A stretch of DNA of 5,365 nt from Thermoplasmata archaeon (GTDB taxonomy: Archaea > Thermoplasmatota > Thermoplasmata > Thermoplasmatales > Thermoplasmataceae): positions 1-5,365 of the forward strand of contig JAKAYH010000191.1 of NCBI GenBank assembly GCA_021826835.1, read 5' to 3'. Position 1 is the first letter of the stretch, and each line of letters starts with the position of its first letter. Position numbers and translations under genes: made by a program. Positions 1-5,357 of this stretch are shown here, piece by piece. The notes beneath the pieces were generated by a model. The model saw only the letters and a list, made by a program, of their open reading frames with translations, had not been told where the DNA came from and searched no databases.

Positions 1-2
1 AA

Positions 3-1160
3 TTCTTCTTATACAGTACAACAAGCAAGAAATATTATGATGTGGGAGACAGGTTCTTCAAGAGGATGTATTCAGAGCAGAGAACAGTTCCAGTAAACTT
101 CATCAGGATATTGAATGAAAAGGAGGAAAATGTTGTAACCATGGTATTTCCCTATATACATCCAGGACCATTCGGCTTGATAGGAACCAGTGACTTACCG
201 AGAAGGTTACAGGATAGACTCACGGATCTGAATTCAGATTTCATGGTATTCCATACCAGCACAACAAACAATAATAACTGTTCAGGAGACGAGGACATAG
301 ATTCCATTGCAGATGCCATAAGAAATTCATGGAATGGCATTTCCCAGTCAAAAACAATGTCAAGAATTGTCTCGGCAAAGTCTTCCGGGACAATCCTTGA
401 CGGAATGAAATTTGGGAACTTTGGTTTCCTCGCACTAAACCCTGACAAGGTAAATTTTGATGATATACTTCTCACGGAAGGGGAAAAATTATGGAAGTAT
501 ATAGAAAAGGAATTCAATCTTCATTTCTCCATTCTCGACGCACAGAATAATTTTTCGAAGGGAGCTAAGGAAATCACAGATACCAATCCATACTTCAGAT
601 CTTCTTCAAGACTTATTTCCAGAATGAATGATAGATACAAAGGAAAAGCCGGTTACTCCAGGCGATCAATGAATTTGAATTCCATCGGAAAAATGGGGAT
701 ACAGGCAATAGTTTTCGACTATGGTGACCAGAAGAACGCGATTATCCTTACCGATTCAAATAATATAACGGGAAGCCTGATGAAGGAAATACGACAGGTT
801 GCAAAGAATATGGTTGATTATGTTGCCATATATACAACGGACAATCACATTGTTAACCAGGGATCACTGGACATGAATCCTCTGGGTGAGAAGGATGACA
901 TTGAAACGATCAGGAACGAGGCTATAGGGGCCATAAAGGATGCAATTGATCACATTCAGGATGTATCATTCATATACGGGCACGTGGAAGTAAATGTGAA
1001 AATGGGCAGTGAAGATTCCTATAGAACTCTCATGAATACTGTCTTTGCATCTCTGAGCAAGGCTAAATATTACGCGGCTTTCAGCGTTTCACTCACATTT
1101 TTAATTCCATTCATCCTTTCCATAACTGGATTCGTTTACAAAATTCCCTTTATAAGATGA
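3..1160 (+). CDS. DUF2070-type archaeal membrane protein, C-terminal part (5' end cut by window edge)
   Basis: The reading frame is open from the first full codon (3-5) with no stop, so the GTG at 42 is probably internal and the true start lies outside the window. Counting from that GTG, a conserved stretch I recognise as DUF2070-like is at residues 37-53 (PYIHPGPFGLIGTSDLP). It is followed by FHTSTTNNNN (70-79) and YTTDNHIVN (264-272) with NPLG (279-282). These His/Asn/Asp-rich motifs are spaced as in a soluble domain and could bind metal, but that is inference. One hydrophobic segment (about 344-366) forms the extreme C-terminus and is probably a membrane anchor. Family members carry several N-terminal membrane helices, which would be upstream. 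The family has no firmly established function. The last 60 bp overlap the 3' end of the convergent chorismate synthase gene. Family assignment is from memory of the motifs, not a search. Confidence 0.75.
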   Translation, partial: FFLYSTTSKKYYDVGDRFFKRMYSEQRTVPVNFIRILNEKEENVVTMVFPYIHPGPFGLIGTSDLPRRLQDRLTDLNSDFMVFHTSTTNNNNCSGDEDIDSIADAIRNSWNGISQSKTMSRIVSAKSSGTILDGMKFGNFGFLALNPDKVNFDDILLTEGEKLWKYIEKEFNLHFSILDAQNNFSKGAKEITDTNPYFRSSSRLISRMNDRYKGKAGYSRRSMNLNSIGKMGIQAIVFDYGDQKNAIILTDSNNITGSLMKEIRQVAKNMVDYVAIYTTDNHIVNQGSLDMNPLGEKDDIETIRNEAIGAIKDAIDHIQDVSFIYGHVEVNVKMGSEDSYRTLMNTVFASLSKAKYYAAFSVSLTFLIPFILSITGFVYKIPFIR

Positions 1161-2225
1161 CTGCCTCCTGAGATAGAGGTTAAGCAGGGAAAGCGCAGTT
1201 ACACACTTAACAACCGGGACTGCACGTATTGCAATGCATGGATCATGCCTTCCCTGAACTCTTATGGTGGTATTTTCCCAGTTTTTTATATCCACAGTTT
1301 CCTGTTCTTTTCTTATGGAGGACGTGGCCTTGAAAACAGTTCTGAACTCAATATCATTTCCATAGGTTATACCTCCAAGGACTCCACCGTTGTGATTTGA
1401 TTGAGCCGTTACTTTACCATTCATCATATGGAACGAATCATTGGAGGTGCTTCCATTCATTCTACCAAGATTGAACCCCTCACCAAATTCAATCCCCTTA
1501 ACTCCGGGGACCGAGAACATCAGGTGTGATACGACAGATTCTACCGAATCAAAAAATGGTTCCCCCATCCCTGCTGGAACATTTCTCACAACAGTCTTTA
1601 CAATGCCTCCAGTACTGTCCCCCTGAGACTGCAAATGTCTTATGAGTCCTTCGGCTTCCTCATCGCATGCAGAGTCAGGTATCCGTGACTTCATGTCATA
1701 TACTTCTGAATCATCATAGAACCTGTCTTCCTTTATTCTGATATCTCCCATACTCTGTAGGTAGGATGAAATCTGGATATCTTTTTCTGCAAGTAGCTGG
1801 ATTGCGACCGATCCAGCTGCAACAAGGGGTGCTGTCATTCTTCCTGAAAGAAAACCTCCACCTGAACAGTTCCTGTATGGTCCATACTTGAGAAACAGGC
1901 TCAGATCACCGTGTCCCGGTCTTGGCTTCTCCTTCAATTCATCATAATGTCTTTCAATCACGTCTTTGTTTCTAATGAGCATTGTAATTGGACCTCCGTC
2001 CGTGTAACAATTGTTAATCCCTGAAATGAATTCCACCTGATCTGTCTCCTTTCTCTGCGTTGTAAGTGAACTCTGACCGGGAGCCCTTCTTGACATCCAT
2101 AGACTTACCTTATTCTCATCTATCCTGAAACCTGAAGGTATACCATCAAGAATGCAGCCTAATGCGGAGCCATGAGATGAACCAAATATTGAAATTGAAA
2201 TTCTATCTTTGAATGTAAAACTCAT
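1101..2225 (-). CDS. aroC: chorismate synthase
   Basis: Chorismate synthase (374 aa) makes chorismate from 5-enolpyruvylshikimate-3-phosphate using reduced FMN, the last step of the shikimate pathway to aromatic amino acids; it is cytosolic. Family motifs appear in order: GSSHGSALGCILDGIPSG (15-32), RRAPGQSS (46-53), RPGHGD (102-107), GGGFLSGRMTAP (122-133), SNHNGGVLGGITYG (276-289), ATSSI (300-304) and GRHDPC (325-330). The two conserved histidines (H18, H105) and the Asp of RHD (D328) are present. Length is normal. After RAVPVV the usual Glu of the C-terminal signature is Lys (K340). The last 19 residues or so (SSYKG...DEWN) look like a non-conserved tail and overlap the DUF2070 gene. The ATG at 2225 puts the first motif at the usual distance from the N-terminus. 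No Shine-Dalgarno is visible, so translation may be leaderless or rely on the MscS-gene transcript 68 bp upstream. Confidence 0.96.
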   Translation of the reverse strand: MSFTFKDRISISIFGSSHGSALGCILDGIPSGFRIDENKVSLWMSRRAPGQSSLTTQRKETDQVEFISGINNCYTDGGPITMLIRNKDVIERHYDELKEKPRPGHGDLSLFLKYGPYRNCSGGGFLSGRMTAPLVAAGSVAIQLLAEKDIQISSYLQSMGDIRIKEDRFYDDSEVYDMKSRIPDSACDEEAEGLIRHLQSQGDSTGGIVKTVVRNVPAGMGEPFFDSVESVVSHLMFSVPGVKGIEFGEGFNLGRMNGSTSNDSFHMMNGKVTAQSNHNGGVLGGITYGNDIEFRTVFKATSSIRKEQETVDIKNWENTTIRVQGRHDPCIAIRAVPVVKCVTALSLLNLYLRRQSSYKGNFVNESSYGKDEWN

Positions 2226-2293
2226 TGAGGAATGAAATACAAATAATCATAATAGACTTTTCACGGGAGCCCCAAAGAAAATGATCATGTTTA

Positions 2294-3199
2294 TCAATTG
2301 TTGGGGAGTCTTTTCCTCTCAACAGTTGAAATGAGCATTTCAAGTATCTTGCCTCTTATTATTGATGGGTCAACGGTGTTGAATTCTCCCTTAATGAGTA
2401 TTACATATGTATTGAGAGTTGTTTCATCAATTGCCAGAAAAGGTTCATTTCTCAATTCATCCATCTGTTTGAGATTTTTAAGTATATCATCCTTTACCAG
2501 TTCAAACTTCAAATATTTAGGGATTTCATATCTTACCTGCACAACTGGAGTCTTTGAAGTGATTCTATAGGCTCCCTGCGTCAGCACATTATTTGCTATT
2601 TTGACTACCTCTCCACCATCTGTAACCAGTGTTGTATAATTTATGCTGATATCCCTTACCTTCCCAACAAATCCGTTGTTATACAGGAAATCACTTGAAA
2701 AATATTTTGGAGCTACCACTGCAAAGGATATGCTGAACTGCCATGCGTGAATCCATACCCTATCTCCTATCTTGAATGGGCGGGTAATTATAAGAAGCAG
2801 TCCTGCGAACTGATTGGCAAGGACGCTCTGAGATGCAAGACCTATAACTGCAGCCAGGAACGTGCTTCCAAGTATGATTGATGAAATATCGATGCCAAAA
2901 GAAGCAATTACAGCCAGTGCTATTATGAAATAGCCAACCATTCTCACCATGAATACTATGGGGTGCAGTGTTGATTCATCCATGAACCTCCCAAGAACCC
3001 TTCTTATGTATGTGAGCACAATTCTAACGACTACATAGGAAATTATTGCTATAATTGCCGCATCTATGAACTTGGAATAGGTAGATGGTATTACCTTCAA
3101 TATTTGTGTTACTACAAAAACCACGATAAGAAGACCTGCAAGCAGGACGATCAGCGATCCTAGTGCGAGGAAACGATCTTTCTGCTTCTTATTTTCCAT
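2294..3199 (-). CDS. MscS-family small-conductance mechanosensitive ion channel
   Basis: A 301-aa membrane channel that probably opens under membrane tension to relieve osmotic stress. Hydrophobic helices lie at about 11-33, 44-66 and 81-101, followed by the pore-lining helix region at 107-140. This is rich in Gly/Ala/Ser (ILGSTFLAAVIGLASQSVL) and ends in ITRPFKIGDRV (138-148), the typical MscS junction with the cytoplasmic beta domain. After GDRV there is an unusual aromatic-rich insert of about 28 residues (WIHAWQFSISFAV...FLYNNG, 149-176) before the beta domain resumes with FVGKVRDISINYTTLVTDGGEVVKI. The usual PN of the loop after the beta strands is IANNVL here. The C-terminal alpha/beta domain runs to about 290. 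The ATG at 3199 is supported by a TATA-like box 26 bases upstream and the lack of another in-frame candidate, which suggests a leaderless mRNA. The aroC gene follows on the same strand after 68 bp. Confidence 0.9.
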   Translation of the reverse strand: MENKKQKDRFLALGSLIVLLAGLLIVVFVVTQILKVIPSTYSKFIDAAIIAIISYVVVRIVLTYIRRVLGRFMDESTLHPIVFMVRMVGYFIIALAVIASFGIDISSIILGSTFLAAVIGLASQSVLANQFAGLLLIITRPFKIGDRVWIHAWQFSISFAVVAPKYFSSDFLYNNGFVGKVRDISINYTTLVTDGGEVVKIANNVLTQGAYRITSKTPVVQVRYEIPKYLKFELVKDDILKNLKQMDELRNEPFLAIDETTLNTYVILIKGEFNTVDPSIIRGKILEMLISTVERKRLPNN

Positions 3200-3220
3200 C
3201 CCTGATTAATGCTTTTTTCA

Positions 3221-3233
3221 GTTAAATACTTTT
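3221..3233 (-). promoter_or_regulatory. TATA box of the MscS-family gene
   Basis: Read on the minus strand the sequence is AAAAGTATTTAAC. The TATTTA core is centred near 3225, about 26 bases upstream of the ATG at 3199. That is the usual archaeal TATA-to-start-site distance, so transcription probably begins at or within a few bases of the start codon (leaderless mRNA). The purine-rich AAAAG just upstream could act as the BRE. Confidence 0.6.
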
Positions 3234-3358
3234 TAATGAATAGGAAATTGTTCTAACACCTTTACAAACTTTTGAGCAAGAAATCTCAGATCTTTAGAGA
3301 GGAGATGAATTGCGAACGAAATGATAATACAGATACGATTAATAAGGAGAGTATACCC

Positions 3359-3478
3359 ATGGGCAGTGGGAAATCTAAGCCTGATAAACCATCTAAAAGG
3401 ATGGTGGGAGATGGAGTAAGACCTTCGGATCGCATGAAGAAGGCACTGTCTGTGAAGCAGGAACATTCGATGCTTTAG
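3359..3478 (+). CDS. possible small basic protein (39 aa), unrecognised
   Basis: From the ATG at 3359 the frame encodes 39 residues starting MGSGKSKPDKPSKRM and ending in EHSML. It is rich in Lys/Arg/Ser/Asp and has no hydrophobic segment, so if real it is a small soluble, probably disordered basic protein. The start was chosen because AAGGAG (3344-3349) stands 9 bases upstream, a good Shine-Dalgarno. The same frame is open back to an ATG at 3305 (57 aa; its GGAG abuts the ATG and is too close) and a TTG at 3272 (68 aa). I do not recognise any family. It occupies the gap between the divergently read MscS gene and the convergently read winged-helix gene, so it could also be a chance ORF or a gene remnant. 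Confidence 0.3.
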   Translation: MGSGKSKPDKPSKRMVGDGVRPSDRMKKALSVKQEHSML

Positions 3479-3525
3479 CATGGAGAGGATGTCAGATACC
3501 TAGGAACAGTAAAGTTGTATTCCTT

Positions 3526-3567
3526 AAAAAAATCTATCCACTCTTTAAAAAAAATCAGATTTAAAAA
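3526..3567 (-). terminator. oligo-T termination tracts downstream of the winged-helix gene
   Basis: On the minus strand, 21 to about 64 bases after the stop codon at 3588, there are three T-tracts: 5 T (3567-3563), 8 T (3554-3547) and 7 T (3532-3526). Runs of U without a stable hairpin are known intrinsic terminators in Euryarchaeota. There is no matching T-run on the plus strand, so the signal is directional and fits the 157-aa minus-strand gene. Confidence 0.5.
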
Positions 3568-3587
3568 GTTTCATAAATAGTTCATGA

Positions 3588-4061
3588 TTATCCATTTGAA
3601 GAGTATTTGTAAGGATCATGGAGTCCACCTTTTCCCGATCTTGATATTTTTCCGTTTCTTTCAAGAATAGTTAGGGAAAAGCCAATTTGCTTTTTTAGAG
3701 CTTGAGGATTATTTGGACTTTTCTGATACGTTTGTAAGTACAGATTGTATACTTCCTTCCTTCCATTGGCTTCATCAGAGTCTTCAATCAATCTTAGAAC
3801 TTCAGTAATTAAGTCTGAGGGAGGTGTCAATGGAACTAATTCCGCTTGCTTGTCTATAAGTGGTTTTTTCTGATCGACTGTCTTTCCAATTTTCTTATAT
3901 TTGCTATTAATATACAGAAATTCATTCTTAGTATCCTCTCGATTCAGTGGGCCTATATGTCTCAATACTATGGTTCTGCCAACTTTTTTCAAAGGATCCC
4001 AACGATATTCAACTTCTTGAGCATATTTTCTTCCTTTTACTTTTATTATTCGAATCGACAT
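3588..4061 (-). CDS. probable DNA-binding protein: transposase-like N-terminal module plus winged-helix-like C-terminus
   Basis: A 157-aa basic protein of unknown function. The N-terminus (about 2-38: IRIIKVKGRKYAQEVEYRW, then GRTIVLRHIGPL) resembles the short beta-rich leader of IS4/IS1634-type transposases, where K-x-R-x-Y...V...W/Y...G+......LG is typical, but no DDE catalytic domain follows. A charged, low-complexity linker spans about 45-80. A helical segment follows (83-113, LITEVLRLIEDSDEANGRKE). The C-terminus (120-154) reads like a winged helix: ALKKQIGFSLTILERNGKI, then the wing SGKGGLHDPYKY. The protein could be a local regulator built from transposase parts, or a degenerate or accessory product of a mobile element. 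It is divergent from the AbiEi-like gene, with 213 bp between them. The ATG at 4061 has GGAG (4077-4074) 12 bases upstream and a TATA-like box further up. The existence of the gene is well supported; its role is inferred. Confidence 0.75.
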   Translation of the reverse strand: MSIRIIKVKGRKYAQEVEYRWDPLKKVGRTIVLRHIGPLNREDTKNEFLYINSKYKKIGKTVDQKKPLIDKQAELVPLTPPSDLITEVLRLIEDSDEANGRKEVYNLYLQTYQKSPNNPQALKKQIGFSLTILERNGKISRSGKGGLHDPYKYSSNG

Positions 4062-4084
4062 TAACTATTCACGCTCCGTCATAT

Positions 4085-4100
4085 TACTAATTAGTTAGTA
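4085..4100. repeat. inverted repeat, candidate operator of the winged-helix gene
   Basis: TACTAA (4085-4090) and TTAGTA (4095-4100) are perfect inverted arms around TTAG; inside them ACTAATTAGT (4086-4095) is a perfect 10-bp palindrome. The repeat sits between the TATA-like sequence (4110-4101) and the likely start of the minus-strand transcript. A bound repressor there would block transcription, which suggests autoregulation by the winged-helix protein or control by the AbiEi-like protein. AT-rich short dyads also arise by chance. Confidence 0.45.
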
Positions 4101-4110
4101 GTATTTTTAC
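4101..4110 (-). promoter_or_regulatory. TATA-like box of the winged-helix gene
   Basis: On the minus strand the sequence is GTAAAAATAC, centred near 4105. A start site about 26 bases downstream would fall near 4080, leaving a leader of about 18 bases that contains GGAG (4077-4074) before the ATG at 4061. The match to the archaeal TATA consensus is moderate, in an AT-rich region. Confidence 0.35.
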
Positions 4111-4153
4111 GTTTCTTTCCTTCTATGAGCAAGTCAATTTTGTTTTTTCTTTG

Positions 4154-4189
4154 TTAAATAATGGTATATGTACATATACCATTATTTAA
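4154..4189. repeat. perfect 36-bp palindrome in the divergent intergenic region
   Basis: Left arm TTAAATAATGGTATATGT (4154-4171) is followed directly by its exact reverse complement (4172-4189), with no mismatch and no spacer. Its centre (4171/4172) is 110 bp from one start codon (4061) and 103 bp from the other (4275). The inner 18 bp (4163-4180) is GGTATATGTACATATACC, and the GGTA/TACC half-sites recur at the 16-bp palindrome near 4260. Outside the perfect part, both flanks carry a TTCTTT/AAAGAA-like sequence in roughly symmetric position. It lies upstream of both genes, so a terminator role is unlikely. A dimeric regulator site, a recombination or resolution site, or the remnant of paired element ends are possible. 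Confidence 0.9.
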
Positions 4190-4236
4190 TGAGGAAAGAA
4201 TGTATCTTTATGAGATTTTTCTCAGGCTGCATTGAC

Positions 4237-4246
4237 TTTAAATATA
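4237..4246 (+). promoter_or_regulatory. TATA box of the AbiEi-like gene
   Basis: TTTAAATATA (4237-4246) is a near-consensus archaeal TATA box. A start site about 26 bases downstream of its centre falls near 4267, giving a leader of only about 7 bases before the ATG at 4275. This supports that ATG over the next in-frame one at 4299. Confidence 0.6.
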
Positions 4247-4255
4247 ATATAGGTA

Positions 4256-4271
4256 TTTACCAATTGGTAAA
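4256..4271. promoter_or_regulatory. perfect 16-bp palindrome, candidate operator of the AbiEi-like gene
   Basis: TTTACCAATTGGTAAA is identical to its reverse complement. It lies between the TATA box and the ATG and covers the predicted transcription start near 4267. A further GGTA at 4252-4255 makes a GGTA-TT-TACC-AATT-GGTA cluster. Characterised bacterial AbiEi antitoxins repress their own operon by binding inverted repeats in the promoter. The position here fits that model, but binding by this protein is inference. Confidence 0.6.
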
Positions 4272-4274
4272 AGT

Positions 4275-5357
4275 ATGTATTCTAGTAAATTTGTCTCTAT
4301 GAGTGAACGAGAAACCATAAATGAACTCACTAAGAAGTTACACACTTTACTCCCAAACATGAATATAGAGAATGTATCTTTAGAGGTACCCGTAGATAGA
4401 CACAATCGAGCTGATGTAATGGTAAAGGTTACGGCGGGGGACAATAGAAAAAGCCTATTAATTGAAGTTAAGTCTAATGGGGAGCCAAGAATTGTCCAAA
4501 GTTCTATTTATAAACTCAATAAGATGATTGGAACAGATAAATCGATGTACCCTGTGTTTGCAGCACCTTATGTCAGTGAGAAGTCAAGGGAGATTCTAAT
4601 TTCAGAAAACATTGGCTATATTGATCTAATAGGGGATGTTTATCTGAAATTTGACTCAGTTCTTATCGATCGTATAAGTAACGCCGAAAGAGAGACAGAG
4701 CGTCGATCTAACAGGGGAATATTTGCTAAAAAGGCTACACGCATTATTCGAGCAATCCTTGATGAACCGAATAAAAGATGGACGATTACAGAACTAGCTA
4801 ATTTCTGTAAAATTAGCCCAGCAGGTGCCTACTTTGTTATAAATCAGCTTGAAGACAAGGGATATATCGCACGAAAAACTGATAAAAGTATCAGTATCAT
4901 AGATTCCAAAAAGCTCCTAAGGGATTGGGCATCAAACTGGACCGTTGATAAGAGCAGATCAACCGCTTTCTTCTCTTTCGCAAAAACCCCAGAAGAAATA
5001 ATATCAAAAGTGGTTAAATTGAGTAATGAAACGGGTTTGATATATGCCTTAACGGGAATGGCAGGAGCTTCAATGGTATCGCCATTTGTAAGGTATAACG
5101 ATGTTTGGATTTACACATCTGGAAATATAGATGAACTGGTTAAGAACCTTGACCTTAGGCCAACGACATCTGGAGCAAACATAAGAATTTTTGATCCCTA
5201 TGACGAGGGCATTTTTATGGGCTCCAGGAAAATCAGGGATGTAAATGTGGTTAGTGACATTCAACTCTATGTTGATTTATTCACATATCCGGCCCGTGGA
5301 CAGGAGCAGGCAGAAAGACTTCTTGAGAAAAATATAAAGGTGGTGGAAAACTCTTGA
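4275..5357 (+). CDS. AbiEi-like type IV toxin-antitoxin antitoxin / transcriptional regulator
   Basis: A 360-aa protein whose layout matches the AbiEi-like family (AbiEi_2 type), recognised from motif order rather than a search. Residues 10-135 form a restriction-endonuclease-like domain: RADVMV (D47), LLIEVKSNGEPR (E64, K66; PD-(D/E)XK-like), then APYVSEKSREIL and ENIGYIDLIGDVYLKF (111-126). Residues 150-212 form a winged helix (ATRIIRAIL, WTITELANFCKISPAGAYFV, INQLEDKGYIARK). Residues 250-350 are the AbiEi-like C-terminal region (YALTGMAGASMVSPFVRYND, VWIY, NIRIFDPYDEGIF, VVSDIQLYVDLF, RGQEQAERLLE). In known systems AbiEi neutralises the nucleotidyltransferase AbiEii and represses its own promoter. 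The D/E/K set may be a structural remnant or active; this cannot be told from sequence alone. ATG 4275 is chosen from the TATA box; ATG 4299 is the alternative. Arg codons of the CGN type are more frequent than in the left-hand genes, hinting at transfer. Its TGA overlaps a possible next start. Confidence 0.75.
   Translation: MYSSKFVSMSERETINELTKKLHTLLPNMNIENVSLEVPVDRHNRADVMVKVTAGDNRKSLLIEVKSNGEPRIVQSSIYKLNKMIGTDKSMYPVFAAPYVSEKSREILISENIGYIDLIGDVYLKFDSVLIDRISNAERETERRSNRGIFAKKATRIIRAILDEPNKRWTITELANFCKISPAGAYFVINQLEDKGYIARKTDKSISIIDSKKLLRDWASNWTVDKSRSTAFFSFAKTPEEIISKVVKLSNETGLIYALTGMAGASMVSPFVRYNDVWIYTSGNIDELVKNLDLRPTTSGANIRIFDPYDEGIFMGSRKIRDVNVVSDIQLYVDLFTYPARGQEQAERLLEKNIKVVENS

Noticed and set aside
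152..517. Open frame of 121 codons on the minus strand inside the DUF2070 gene.
   Set aside because: It is a shadow of the well-supported plus-strand gene with no recognisable motif; the DUF2070 frame explains the sequence.
2226..2293. Possible aroC promoter (CTATTATGATT on the minus strand, about 27 bases before the ATG) and a possible terminator for the MscS gene.
   Set aside because: The TATA match is poor and the T-runs are short (4 and 3); I cannot tell a separate promoter from read-through of the MscS transcript.
2298..2570. Plus-strand open frame of 90 codons inside the MscS gene.
   Set aside because: It lies antisense to a clear channel gene, has a composition typical of a shadow frame and no promoter or Shine-Dalgarno.
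3470..3481. Small hairpin ATGCTTTAGCAT over the stop codon of the possible 39-aa ORF.
   Set aside because: Five base pairs around a two-base loop with no T-run after it is too weak for a terminator and likely by chance.
3502..3525. Inverted words AGGAA and TTCCT about 14 bases apart.
   Set aside because: The stem is only five bases with a long loop, not enough for a structured RNA or attachment site.
3200..3590. Search for a tRNA gene, attachment-site repeat or target-site duplication marking the edge of the accessory region.
   Set aside because: I found no tRNA-like structure and no convincing direct repeat; the matching right end of the island is outside the window.
4200..4235. Mini-ORF of 11 codons (MYLYEIFLRLH) preceded by GAGGAAAG, between the 36-bp palindrome and the AbiEi-like TATA box.
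   Set aside because: It lies upstream of the predicted transcription start and ends at the TATA box, so it would not be on the mRNA. Very short ORFs are common by chance.
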